NCBI RefSeq assembly: GCF_002994745.2
Contig: NC_037094.1
Coordinates: 65,874,989 to 65,938,988 of the forward strand
DNA from: Rosa chinensis
Lineage: Eukaryota > Streptophyta > Magnoliopsida > Rosales > Rosaceae
Direction of reading: 5' to 3'
Length of the DNA stretch: 64,000 nucleotides
Numbering within the stretch: position 1 is the first letter of the stretch; each line of letters begins with the position of its first letter. Below are positions 1 to 10,470 of the stretch, piece after piece. A program made the translations under genes and the position numbers. The notes beneath the pieces are model-generated. The model saw only the letters and a program-made list of their open reading frames with translations. It did not search any database and was not told the origin of the DNA.

Positions 1-80
1 TTTTTTAATATTTTTCTCTTCTGTTTTTTCTTTTTTTTATTATTCTTTTCTTTTTCTTTTTTTTTTTAAATTTTTTTTTT

Positions 81-520
81 ATTTTGTCTTCAACCTATAC
101 ACCACAAGTTATAATAGGTTTATAAGAACAAAAAGATACTCTAGGTGGTTGAAAGCCGCTCGCTGATCTACGATATTTGTGATATATCTCCGATAAAGTA
201 AAAAATTTTAGGAGATATCCCCAATAAAGTGAAGAAATATCTGTAAAAAATGATTTTACACTTTATTTATAAATATCTGTAAAAAATAATTTTACACAGA
301 TATTTCTTCACGATTTTACACTTTATCTGTAAATATCTGTAAAAAATAATTTTACACAGACATTTCTTCACTTTATTGGGGATATATCCTAAAATTCTTC
401 TATTTATCGAAGATATATCATAAATATCGTAGATCAGCGAGAGACTTTCAACCACCTAGAGTATCTTTTTGTTTTTATAAACCTATTATAACTTGTGGTG
501 TATAGGTTGAAGACAAAATT
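81..520. mobile_element. Foldback (palindromic) MITE
   Basis: Two long arms, roughly 81-245 and 335-520, are near-perfect reverse complements. They begin with ATTTTGTCTTCAACC and end with its complement GGTTGAAGACAAAAT. The centre repeats a short AATATCTGTAAAAAATAAT-type unit. There is no coding capacity. Long-arm foldback elements of this kind are non-autonomous DNA transposons. I could not define a target-site duplication because both flanks are T- and A-rich. The 80 bases before it are T-rich low-complexity sequence. Confidence 0.7.
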
Positions 521-862
521 ATTATATAAAAAAAAAGATGGATAAAATATTTTAAAATTTAAAAAAAATGAAAAAAAGAAAAAAAATTATTTTTTTTTAG
601 TTTTTTTTTTTTGTCTTGAAATGACCATTTTAGCCCTCAAAAGTCAGACTTAACGGTCCAAATTGGACGGAATAGTAGAAATTGGACACGGCTGATTGAA
701 ATTGGAAAGCTTGGGGGGTAAACTGATTAAATTGAAAGGACAGGGACTAACATGAAATTACCCCCAAACCTTAGTGGGGTAAACTGAATTTAATCCAAAA
801 AAAAAAGTAGGAAGAAGCTTGGCCCAGAAAGAAAGAGAGCGAATGAGGCACAAACAAATCAT
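521..862. other. AT-rich spacer, no gene seen
   Basis: The first 90 bases are A/T runs. The rest is non-coding sequence with words such as AATTGGA repeated several times. No ORF or splice structure is supported. Confidence 0.5.
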
Positions 863-1305
863 TTGATCATCGATACTCAAAATCTGTCCCATGAGAATGT
901 TCCGGATTATGGTTATGTCCAAGAGACATCATTGGGGGATGCCTCAATGTCAGAACCTATCCCTGAGAACGTAGAGATCTCTGTAAATTACATTAGTGTA
1001 CATGGGACGTGGGAAAGAAACTCCATCATCATTGATGATGTATTCGCGTATTCCGTAGTGCGTGAGATTATTGAGACCGATGACATCGAACCACGCTTCG
1101 TTGATGAATGCCAATGTAGAGCTGATTGGCCAAAATGGAAAGATGTGATCCAGGCAGAACTTGATTCTCTAGCGAAAAGAAAGGTATTTGGAAAGGTTGT
1201 GCCAATACCGCCCAACACCAAACCATTTGGTTATAAATAGGTATTCGTTAGAAAACGTAATGAGAGAAACGAGATTGTTGGGCACAAAGCTCGCAAATTG
1301 TTGGG
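863..1305 (+). pseudogene. Ty1/Copia reverse transcriptase N-terminal fragment
   Basis: The open frame ends in a segment (DWPKWKDVIQAELDSL, then KPFGYK) typical of the start of the Copia RVT_2 reverse transcriptase domain. The conserved Trp after GYK is replaced by a TAG stop at 1238-1240. The same frame then continues with VFVRKRNE-like sequence to about 1285, so the family signature carries on past the stop. Integrase upstream and the catalytic RT half downstream are missing. It is a dead fragment of the pol type seen in Tork-like Copia elements, not a host gene. Confidence 0.8.
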
Positions 1306-2636
1306 TATTCGTTAACCTGTATACATTTTTGCAAAAGTATAAAAATTTCCAGCAAATGTTTAGCTATTTGTGCTTCTTCTTCTTGAGTTTTCTTTGGCTG
1401 GAAGTTTTGTTAAAACCTGCAACACATGCACAGAAACATATTAGAGAACAATAAAAATAAAAATTCTGAAATGTTATTTTGTTTTATCTAACTGCTGTGT
1501 CACCTAGTGGCTTGTTGAAAACACATACTTGTACACCTCTAACCACAAATAAGAGGCTGCAGACATAAATTTAATTGTGTGCTGCAAGTGGCTGCTCTTA
1601 GAGCAGCTTAAAACTTGGCAGCAAGCTCAAAACAAGAGTGGCAGTTTGAGATAATCTTCAGGTGATTTTTCTAAGCAGGAGCTGGCAGTAAGCTACTCTC
1701 AGGTGTTTATCTATCTGACTAAGCTAATCTAGAGTAAACAGGAGGTGGCTAGTCTACCTATATGTTCTAATGATTACATATTCTAGTATAAAAGAGGCCT
1801 TTACCTACGGTAAGAAAACACAAGTTAGAAAAGAGAGTAGAAAAACAATTTGAGAATCTGGAAATAGCAAGGTCCAGAAACAAGTTTTTAAGGTCTAGAA
1901 ACAAAGGTTCAGCTTTACTAAACCAGGTTTAAGGTACGGGAAGTTTTAGGGAACCTCAAGTTTGATTATATGTCCATTGATATGATTTTGCGTGACATTT
2001 GCTGCTGATCAGAATGTTTATGCTGTGTAAAATATATGCTTAGTTCATCATTATGTTGTTTTATCTGATACTAGCTTGAAGAAAGAGTGAAAATGGTTAT
2101 GTAGTTGAGTCTAATACTCATAAGGGATCAGCAATGTCAGCCAATGGTATATACACTTGGGGAGAGAAGCCCCTTCAATTATTATTGATAAAACGATCTG
2201 TTGTTTGGCAAGAAGACACTGGTGACTGAGGTTAGTACAAGATTACTAACAACTGGAGTATAAGGAGTTATCCTATTTTCTATCTTGCACCATCACTAAT
2301 TACATGTATGAGGTTTGCTCTACTTAGCTTTAAACTCACCCCTTTTATGATATTGTGCAGATCATACTCTTGAGGATTAGAACTTAATTTCTGGAAATTT
2401 GGATGTAGGAGAAGGAGAAATAAATTTTTAGTTTGCTGTTTTGGTTTATCTTTGTACAATAAAGCTTATTTTATAAGCTTCCTTTGTTTTTCTTGTAAGA
2501 ACTTACTTATGTAATAAAGAGTTCAACAACCAAGTCACCTCTGATTCTTATTTTTCAATATAGTTTTTATTTGTCAAAGTGTTTCTTATCTTATACAATT
2601 AAAAGCTATTCACATCCTTACTTGGGAAAAAAAAAT
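1306..2636 (+). other. Non-coding; possible Copia LTR remnant
   Basis: No protein-coding signal is seen. A TATA-like box (TATAAAAGAGG, 1787-1797) with pyrimidine- and A-rich sequence around it is compatible with an old LTR belonging to the upstream Copia fragment. I could not find matching LTR ends or a target-site duplication, so this is only a suggestion. Confidence 0.25.
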
Positions 2637-3153
2637 TGTACTTACATGAGCATTTGCAAGCATAATTAGCTATAATGAGACACGCTCATGATACCGCCAG
2701 CGGTACAAACTACCGCCAACGGTGTGACCTACAGAAACATAGCCAAGCAGGTTACTGCCTGAGCCCCGGCTCACCCCCAGATCTCGGCTAACGCTCCGCC
2801 ACGCGCCTCGCCAAGATAGCATCATAAGCTCCAGAAGCTGGGAACTGAAGCATATCAGTCCCACATCGAAAACATGGAAGAACTCGGCCTCTTCCCCACC
2901 TATAAAAGGTTCTCTCCTCTCTCCTCATTAATTACGCATTTACCACTTACCTACTGTTATTCTGTCAACACAAATACATTAACTAACTTAGGCATCGGAG
3001 AAGAGAAGACTGCCCAGCGCGGTCTCCTTCTGACGCCACTTTGTATTTTACTTGACAGGTAGCGAAAGCTCTGAGAACATTGCAAGTAGCGGTCCGCCCA
3101 TCGGACCAGCGTTAACAAAGACTTGGGCAACCGCTCAATCTTAAACATTAACA
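2637..3153 (+). repeat. 5' LTR of Gypsy element A
   Basis: It begins TGTACTTACATGAG and ends ATTAACA (TG...CA). It is homologous along its length to the LTRs at 9922, 16955 and 38479. TATAAAAGG at 2901-2909 is the likely core promoter and is conserved in all four copies. It is closer in sequence to the solo LTR at 38479 than to the LTRs of element B, sharing the TACTTACATGAGCATTTGCA start. Confidence 0.9.
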
Positions 3154-3172
3154 TTGGCTCCGTCTGTGAGAA
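3154..3172 (+). promoter_or_regulatory. Primer-binding site of Gypsy element A
   Basis: TTGGCTCCGTCTGTGAG follows the LTR directly. It matches a TGGCGCCG-type PBS, complementary to a tRNA 3' end CGGCGCCA, with one substitution. Element B has the equivalent TTAGCGCCGTCTGTGG. Confidence 0.6.
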
Positions 3173-3207
3173 TCCTTGAACAAAATGCCATCCTACCACA
3201 ACAATCA

Positions 3208-4176
3208 TCATAACTAACGGTATCGGGGGAAACTCTGAGGAGCAAGCGGATCAATCTGCCAACCCCCATCCCACCAACCCTGCGGCTAACATTAACACAA
3301 CTGTTAACATTAATCGAGCACTATTCAGCACTCCGGTCAACCCTAGCGTGAAACCCCAGGGCTCATCCCCAGATCCCGCTGACCCAAACTGCAGTGGAGG
3401 CACGACCGGGCAGCAGTCGCCCACCGGGGCAGGATCTCACCGCTATGTATGAGTTGGCAGTGGCGGACCTCCACAAGGAAAATAGGGAGAGCGAACAAGA
3501 GCGCAGAGAGAAGGCTGAGGCCCAAAAACAGGTGGCCACGCTGATCTCAAAATTCGACAAACTAAAAAAGGCGCTGGAGTCAAATGCAAACCCAGCGCAG
3601 AGCGAGCAATCGAAGAGCACCAGACATAGTCGACCCAATACCGGCGGATTGGTACACGTACCAATCATACAGATGCAGGTACTGCCGAATCCACCAGAAC
3701 TATTGGGAATTGGCCTACCTCCCCTACCCCGCCTAATGATGGAACAGGAAGCGGAGTCACAGCCGCACACCAACCGCTTGGCGGCTAGGGCTAGAACTGA
3801 GGGCAATCCACCTGTCCCCAGGCGGGAGCTGGTTCAGCGGAATCTCCAAGCAGGGCCCGCTGGAGACACAATCGCCCTAATCCTAGAGAGGTTGTAGCAA
3901 TTAGAGCAAAGGCTAATCCGGGTGGAGACAGGCGCCCTAGCGCCAATCCCAAATCCGCTCTTTGCATCCAGACCAGGACCATTCACCGCCGGGATCTTGC
4001 AAGCCTTCAGACCAGCATATGCAAAGACACCAAAGATGTCACATTACAGCGGCATGACTCACCCCTTCGTCCACATGGACACCTTCAAAAAAGTCACTAA
4101 CAACAAGGGATTTGATGACGCCACCCTCTGCCACTTGTTCAGCGAAACGTTGGATAGCGAGGCAATGAGTTGGTTC
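3208..4176 (+). pseudogene. Broken gag of Gypsy element A
   Basis: By comparison with element B the initiator ATG has become ATA near 3208. The frame then runs through a Gln/Asn/Pro-rich N-terminus, shifts frame near 3390, continues through a Lys/Glu-rich coiled-coil-like stretch (QERREKAEAQKQVATLISKF) and meets a TAG at 3895-3897, where element B has the QQLEQ motif. It resumes as the capsid region (KMSHYSGMTHPFVHMDTFKK) and is cut at 4176. It cannot make capsid protein. The long antisense frames across this stretch are shadows. Confidence 0.85.
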
Positions 4177-4560
4177 GTTGGATATCCTAAATGATTTATG
4201 TGTCGGTCGGCACATATTAGATCACAAGTTTGATCAAATTGCTAACGTAAACCTGCTTGTGAAAGATGTGTTGAACGTAGACACTTCAAGAATTCTTGCA
4301 TTAGAAGAAATACAGAAGAAGTTGCTTTCACATGGCATAGAAGTAAGGCATCGATCAGTTTCAAAAATAAGAGTTTGATGCACATTTAGTTTGGTTTCTG
4401 AGATTTGTCTGCCTGTGTTTGATTGCAGTTAGCTGTGGCCAACCCAAGATGGCAAGTGATTCATAGACTAAAGTTGGCTAAATTGGTAGAGAAAATTAGA
4501 GAACAGCGAATTTTCTTGACTGTTAGTGAAGCTGTGGATGCTTGCCTCATAAATTCTTAA
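4177..4560 (+). pseudogene. 3' fragment of a sulfate transporter (STAS domain, two exons)
   Basis: The first exon reads NVDTSRILALEEIQKKLLSH up to GIE at 4342. It is followed by a GT...AG intron (4343-4428) and a second exon from 4429 reading LAVANPRWQVIHRLKLAKLV, then RIFLTVSEAVDACL and a TAA at 4558-4560. The phase is kept across the splice. Plant SULTR proteins end in a STAS domain with this NVDTSGILALEE ... VIHKLKLAK ... FLTVxEAVDAC pattern; in SULTR the Gly after DTS is usual and here it is Arg. Transmembrane exons are absent and homology fades upstream of about 4240, where the sequence joins the Gypsy gag. This is a truncated or captured fragment of an H+/sulfate symporter gene, most like group 2/low-affinity members, and is not functional by itself. 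Confidence 0.75.
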
Positions 4561-4936
4561 GGTGCTGGAGTGAGCAGTTGTTGATCATGATTTAGAAGAA
4601 CATGTCTTATTGGCTATTAGTTTATGCTGAATTATGATTAGAAAACTCTAATAATTTGCACAGCCTATTCGCTATGACTAAGAATTAGGGAAATTAATTA
4701 AATAGATGTTTAAGTAAAGGTTGTTGTTGTGGTTTTTTGTTTTTTCATCTTTCTTTTTTTTGCCTCATAAAGATAGATGCAATAGAACTGGGTGTTTTCA
4801 GCTTTTGGAGTTGGACCAAGCGGTGGAAGAGAGTGGAGAATTGGGTTAGAATCAAATAAAATAAGTGAATTAAAATTAAGTTAACGTCAAAGGTTTGAGC
4901 TTCTACAATGTAACCAAAAAATGTTTTCTTCCTTCT
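4561..4936. other. Spacer after the sulfate-transporter fragment
   Basis: Probably former 3' UTR and flank. No ORF, repeat or RNA gene is supported here. Confidence 0.4.
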
Positions 4937-4945
4937 TAAAGAGAT

Positions 4946-5360
4946 GGGCTAAATACAAATTACTACCCTGTGGTTTAGGTCCAAAATCAATTCAGTCTCT
5001 GAACTTCTAATTTCATCAAAAACACCCCTGCACTTTTAATTTTGATCTAATAGGTCCAATTTGTTAGTTTTCCGACAATTGAGTTATTTAACTTGTTAAC
5101 GTGGCTCATATATGGCTTATGTTTTATGATGTGGTGTCGAGGTGGTCTACATAGTCAATTTAGGAGTGAGTCCTACTATTAAAAATAAATAGTTTTTCAA
5201 TAAACAATCCAACTATAACTTAAACTCATAACAGAATATTAACAAATTGGACATATTAGATCAAAATTGAAAGTGTAGGGGTGTTTTTAATGAAATTAGA
5301 AGTCCAGGGATTGAATTGATTTTGGACCTAAACCACAGGGTACTAATTAGTATTTAGCCC
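4946..5360. mobile_element. MULE-type foldback MITE (415 bp)
   Basis: Long inverted arms (about 4946-5066 and 5230-5360) start GGGCTAAATAC and end with its complement. The element is flanked by a perfect 9-bp direct repeat TAAAGAGAT (4937-4945 and 5361-5369). A 9-bp duplication with long terminal inverted repeats is the mark of Mutator-like elements. There is no ORF. Its arms share wording (CTTTTAATTTTGATC and similar) with the MITE at 34331-34744. Confidence 0.88.
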
Positions 5361-5369
5361 TAAAGAGAT

Positions 5370-5704
5370 ATACATAGAGATATTGATGCAATCAAAGCTA
5401 TAATAGAAAATGGTAGACAAAGAATGAGAGATATTGATGCAATGAAAGCCACTAGAAATATGTTAATCGGAGTCCACAAACTCATGGTCTTGTTCTGTTT
5501 TTATTTATTTATTTATTTCTCCGACAAAGGATGATCGAACTCTTGATCTAACATGGGTCAAACCCAATTTTTATTCATTCCTCACGACTTGAGATAACCC
5601 CAACTAAGGATGGTAGGAATTACACATAATGATCGGCCTACAATAAATAGAAGTTATTTTTTGATCAATTTTTAGCTAGTGGTCATAATAACATTTGAAA
5701 AAAA
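5370..5704. other. Spacer, no gene seen
   Basis: AT-rich unique-looking sequence with an A-run at 5699-5712. Nothing is supported. Confidence 0.4.
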
Positions 5705-6550
5705 AAAAAAAAGGATATAGATGCCGAAACATAAAGATAAACAGTTTAATTACTTACAACCTAATACTTTCTGCGACATCCCTATATATTCTCAGAAAAT
5801 AGGTGCTATATGCTTGAGCCCAAAAGTATTTTTGGTAAGATCCCTTAGGGGATTTAGCACAGCGGGCAGATATCTGCGGCCCAAAAATAAGCCTACTTGG
5901 GTTTGGGTTACAGCTTCACCATTCCGTGATCCAAAAGGAAAACGAGTCCTTATTGGAGTCAAGTAGCGGTGATCGAATAGGAAACTTCAATCAATAATCC
6001 TTCTATGGCAAGGAACAGTCGAAACCCTAGGTATAATTACCAGGTTTCAAGGACGAATTAGGGACAACTCTTCAATCAAATAATCTCAACGATTTTCAAA
6101 GTCTCTCCAGAGCAAACCTACCTGCAACCCAGCGAAGCAAGGGTAACGCTCTCGCAACCTAGCGAAGCTAAAAATACGTTTTAGCAAACCGTGCTTTCTC
6201 CAAACTTCCTAGTGATTGCTCTGCTCAACCTACAACGTTGAGTATCGATTTAGTGACTCGAAGAGATCACAACCAAAGCCCTTACCAATAAGGCAAGAAG
6301 TCCTTTTCCGGAAGGCAGAGAAAAGAACCTTGTGATGAGGTTGGTGCTCTCCTCGTCCACATCGTTTGAACAAGAAGTCAGGTCAAGGGATTCTCCAACG
6401 ATTGCACCCCATGGTGCTGGCATGCCTATGCACACGCTCAAAAGAGACAGTTTGCACCCATACTGGTTTTGGAGCCAAACACTATGGAAGCTTCAAAAAG
6501 AGACCAAAGAGAGCACAACCCATGCGAGATAATCTTGGGTGATAGGAGAC
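5705..6550 (-). repeat. Possible LTR-derived remnant
   Basis: The region is GC-richer than its flanks. It contains duplicated motifs (CAACC[CT]AGCGAAGC occurs twice near 6125-6170) and frames without recognisable domains. Read on the minus strand it has the look of a plant LTR or 5' leader. Neither ends nor a target duplication were found. Confidence 0.25.
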
Positions 6551-7418
6551 CATGACTTCCCTGATTTAGATTTTGCGCTGCTAACTTATTTGTGTTCATT
6601 TTCTTCGCAATATTAGTGGGTATGTGCTCTTCGTTCGTTCTTTTGTATATTAGTTTTATCTCTAAAATTTATCATCTAATAAATGCTTTTTAATGCTTAG
6701 TTATTAGGGTCTAAACTCACCATATTATCAAACAAGCTAGCAAGGGTTTTCACATCTCGTAGCCTCAACAGTTTCGATCATGAGTGTATTCATAATGCTT
6801 CATTCGATGACTCTCAATTGTACACAAATTATATATTAAATACCACGCTGTTTCGTCAATCTCATTTTCAGCATTTAAACTCTACAATCCCTAATGGAGA
6901 TACAAAGAATGAATAAATATGAAACCCTAGATTCATGAAACAAATACGAATAGACACCCCTAGATTCATAAAAAGAATGGAATACCTCTTCATCTTTTCT
7001 CTTAGCCGCCATTATTCTTCAGGAGCGAGAGCAAAAGAAAACTTAGTAGCAAGAGCAGAAGAAAATGAGAATTTTTATTTTGTGAGATAAGCAAGAAAAG
7101 GACTTCTTTTTTTTTTTTTGTCAACAAAAAGAAAAGAAAAATCGAAAACTTTTAAGGAGAGAAGTTGGTTCCAGGTACGTTTTCCTGGAAAGGAATTATT
7201 GATTAAATCTCATCCGGTAAGTTACAGATGAGCTGAGCTAATATGATGAAATTGAAAGAAATTATGACGCAATCATAAAGTAACCCGGGTTTACAAACTA
7301 TAAATCGTAAACAAGAATAACGTAATTCACCAAAGAAATAAAAGAAAACTCTTAATTTTGATTGATAAAAGATGAAAAAAAAAATAGAGTCTATAGCAGT
7401 TTAACTAAGAAATGACGC
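6551..7418. other. Spacer, no gene seen
   Basis: AT-rich sequence with short A and T runs. No ORF with family resemblance. Confidence 0.4.
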
Positions 7419-8512
7419 TTTCTCTCTCTCTCTCTCTCTCGATTGAGATAGAGAGAGCTACCCCAAGGTCGCAACCGGTCTTATTTAGCATCGGCGGTGA
7501 TGCAAACTCCTTGCCTCTCAGCAGAGGGGTTTCCCATCTACGTGGTGGCTCTGAATTTTGGATTTGGAAGGGTGGTGATACCTCTCTTACTCCTTCTCTC
7601 CTTGGTGGAGACAACGACTAGATTCGACGCCCCTTGAATCTATGCCTGGATCAGTCTTGTCTTCTTGATCGACTGGAGCCTCTGATGGCGGTCAACTTGG
7701 CTACAACGGTGTGGGTTTCTTCGTCCTGAATCTTGTTGGCTGGGTTAAGTAATGTGGGAAGGGGACTCAGTGATTGCTGTGTTGCGCATGTCGATTTGGT
7801 CGTGGATGACGGCGTCGGTGGCACAAGGGTTTCCTCTTAGGCGGTAAAGGATGTTGCCGAGCACGATGGTGATGGAGCTCTCTCTCATATGCTAGAATTG
7901 TTTTTTTTCATGTTGGGCCGAAGTCTTGATGGCGGTGACAAAGATTTTTGGGGTGGTAATAGGAAAGGTTGTAGCGGAGGTGGTGAAGGTGGCGCTGCTG
8001 AGGGGGGCGACTGCTTGGCGACTATGGAGCCTAGGGTTTGCTTTTGGGTCACAAAATTTTGGGCCTAGGGTGGACTTTGGATTATAGCTGGGCTCTTTGG
8101 GCTCGATTTTGGAGGGAGGGCTCCCTGTGGGTTGCTTGGGATTCTTGTTAGGTTGGGGGCTCTTCAGCTTGGGCTATTCTGATGAATGAAGATGGGGTGG
8201 ATGGTGACACGTCATCCTCTACTCCAAATATTATTTGATTTTTGATCTTGGGAACAAAGACCAGTAGCTCTTAGGGTTTTTTTATTCCTGCTTCGGAGTT
8301 TTTAGGTCTTTGTTTGAAATAATGGTGCTAGGCTTTCTAAAAGGTGGCTGGGTGTACTAGGGGTATATTGGGTTCTTGTTCTTGTTTTAGAATAGGAGTC
8401 TCAGGGTACTCTGAAAACAATTCTTTCTGTCGACCCCATAGGGGTGTTTCGTTTTGTACGGCTTGCTGAATCTATATAATGGGCTGACCTCCTTTGATCA
8501 AAAAAAAAAAAA
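7419..8512 (+). mobile_element. Non-autonomous LINE-like retroposon with (TC)n 5' end and poly(A)
   Basis: It opens with a (TC)n tract (7421-7440). It continues with G/T-rich, GGTGG-rich non-coding sequence typical of plant L1 leader and 3' UTR DNA, and ends TTTGATC followed by a 14-A tail (8499-8512). The layout (CT/GA microsatellite at the 5' end, poly(A) at the 3' end, about 1.1 kb, no ORF2) matches the inverted copy at 61026-62075. A clean target-site duplication was not found. Confidence 0.5.
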
Positions 8513-9125
8513 AATTGCTTATATATGAGAAAAGAAATCCTAGCTAGGGCAACAAACAAGGAATCGTAAAAGCCCACGGGTTAAAATAAAACAAATCCAA
8601 AACGAACTAGAGAACTTTAAATGCTGAAAAAATAGTAAAATGCAGTTTTGGTCCCTGAAATGACCTCGAAAGCTAGAAAAAACCCACACGTTGTGGCAAA
8701 GTGACAGGTTTTGTATCTGGTGCCATTCCTTTCTCGGAAAGATGTAGCAATTAGCATCCTAACACCGAAAGCCAAACTTGCAACAAACCGATTTTTCATT
8801 TTTCACGATCAAGCTGCTCTTCGATTCTAGTTGGCATCCATTCTACATCAAATTCGCATTATAAATGTGATGAATAGAGTATCACAAACATTGCTCAGAA
8901 CTGCAGTAGAAATTGAGAGTATCTCCAATAGATTCTCTATAAAACTCTTATTATATGAACTAAGGAGTTAAAATCTTTATAATTTTTCTTTTGTAATTCT
9001 TACAGCTTTCCTATCAAATTCTCTATAATTTCAAAAATGTAATTAAATAATTGATGATTGAAATAAATATATTTTGAAGAGATGAGAGAATAAGTAAAAG
9101 CATCCTAAAACATAATTACCTATAT
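8513..9125. other. Spacer, no gene seen
   Basis: AT-rich sequence. Around 8930 there is a word resembling MITE termini (TATCTCCAATAGATTC), but no matching opposite end could be confirmed. Confidence 0.4.
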
Positions 9126-9779
9126 TTTTTTTATGGGTAGAACAGTTAATTGTATTAAAAAAAAAATCTAAAAAAACAACTAAAAGGTTGAAATTGTACA
9201 TATACCAATACACGAACACATAAATGCAACCTACATTGGTATGCAACAAATCCTTGAACAATAAAGCTCCAAAATCTATACCTAAAAAAATCACTACGCA
9301 TTCAAAGAAAAAATATAGGCTGTTATCTACTTTCACTAGCACGCAATTGTGGTAGTAAACATAGAAAACACTTGCTTCTAAAAAAACTTATAGAATAACT
9401 TCAGCCAGAATAGACTAGACAAACTAGACTAAAATAGATAGGGACAAAGCCCACTAGCTACCACCAGATTAATAGTGGAGATTTATAAAACAAACACAAA
9501 TTAAAAGGGCAGCAGCCTAATGTGGCCCAAAAGGAAAGTCATAGCCCAACAAGGCTAACCTAGCCCAACTTCCATCTCCACCTTCCTACAAGTCAGTCAC
9601 ACAAACACTGACTGTGTCCGCTGCCGCCACCATTCCAAAAATGTCGTCGTCTGTTGCACCCCATCGACGTCACCACCTAAGAAACAAGAATGAACCTAGG
9701 TACCAAGCAGACCTAAACACGACCGGATTTGGGTAATCCAGGGCACCAAGCTGCTATCTTAATGCCGATAAATGAATGC
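9126..9779 (-). repeat. Retroposon-derived block, copy 1 of a tandem duplication
   Basis: The segment from GCAACCTACATTGG (about 9230) through a GACTAGACAAACTAGACTAA motif to a GGGCACCAAG motif (about 9750) recurs in the same order at 9784-9921 plus 17454-17905. The two copies differ by scattered substitutions. A T-run at its left side and GCCGCCACC-rich sequence at its right side suggest an antisense non-autonomous LINE like those at 7419 and 61026. It has no coding potential. Confidence 0.65.
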
Positions 9780-9921
9780 AGACATGCAACCTACATTGGT
9801 ATACAACTATTTGTTGAACAATAAAACTCAAAAGTCTATACCTAAACAAAACACTTTACCTTCAAAGAAAAAATATAGGTTGCTACCTATTTTCGCCTAG
9901 TACACAGTTGTGGAAGTAAAC
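9780..9921 (-). repeat. Retroposon-derived block, copy 2, left part
   Basis: It repeats 9230-9360 (shared GCAACCTACATTGGTAT, TCTATACCTAAA and AAAAAATATAGG words). It ends at TAAAC (9917-9921), the left target-site duplication of Gypsy element B. The block resumes at 17454. Confidence 0.75.
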
Positions 9922-10420
9922 TGTACCTACATGTGCCAGAACGAGCATAATTAGCTATAATGAGCCACGCTTATTGTACCGCTAGAGGTACCGACTCCCA
10001 CCAAAGGGGTGACCTGCGAAGGCATGGCCAGGCAGGCTATCGCTCGAGCCCTGGATCGCCTCCAGATCACCGCTGACGCGCCGCGTCAAGATAGAATCAG
10101 AAGCTTCAGACGCTAGGAATCGAAGCACATTAGTCCCACATCAGAAACAAGAAGAAGATCAACCTTCTCCTCACCTATAAAAGGTTCTCTCCTCTCTCCT
10201 CATTAATTACGCATTTTACTACTCATTTATTGTTATGCTACCCGTATACAGTGACTGACTTAGGCATCGGAGAAGTGAAGACTGCCCAACGCGGTCTCCC
10301 TCTGACGCCCTGTCTCTCATGTTGCAGCAAGCGGAAGTCATCTAATCCTCGGAGTAGTGGTCCGCCCACCGGACCCGTTTTAAACGAAGAGTCGGCTACC
10401 GCCGGACTTGAGCATTAACA
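9922..10420 (+). repeat. 5' LTR of Gypsy element B
   Basis: It starts TGTACCTACATGTG and ends ATTAACA. TATAAAAGG at 10176-10184 is the likely core promoter, followed by pyrimidine-rich TTCTCTCCTCTCTCC. Confidence 0.93.
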
Positions 10421-10440
10421 TTAGCGCCGTCTGTGGAAAC
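10421..10440 (+). promoter_or_regulatory. Primer-binding site of Gypsy element B
   Basis: TTAGCGCCGTCTGTGG lies immediately inside the 5' LTR. It resembles the TGGCGCCG-type PBS with one G-to-A change. Confidence 0.65.
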
Positions 10441-10470
10441 CCTTGAACAAAAGGTCACCCCACCACCACC

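Larger units (their letters stand above)
2637..4176 (+). mobile_element. Truncated Ty3/Gypsy element A (5' LTR, PBS, partial gag)
   Basis: This is a copy of the same Gypsy family as the element at 9922-17453, cut off inside gag. It has a 517-bp 5' LTR, a primer-binding-site-like stretch and gag up to about residue 310. Alignment to the intact gag stops abruptly after a shared EAM(S/N)WF motif at 4176, where sulfate-transporter-like DNA begins. There is no 3' LTR nearby. It belongs to the Tat-like group, judged by its gag and PBS similarity to element B. Confidence 0.85.

Noticed and set aside
863..1240. 125-aa plus-strand ORF as a host gene
   Set aside because: It carries the start of a Copia RT domain and the conserved sequence continues past its stop, so it is a transposon fragment.
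3363..3806. 147-aa minus-strand ORF opposite gag of element A
   Set aside because: Shadow of gag; the equivalent frame is not conserved in element B.
5721..5966. 81-aa plus-strand ORF
   Set aside because: No recognisable family and it lies in sequence that looks like an antisense LTR leader.
7405..7621. Overlapping 69-aa ORFs on both strands
   Set aside because: They arise from a TC microsatellite and its flank in a non-coding retroposon.
8930..9110. Possible MITE starting at a TATCTCCAATAGATTC word
   Set aside because: No convincing opposite terminus or target duplication.
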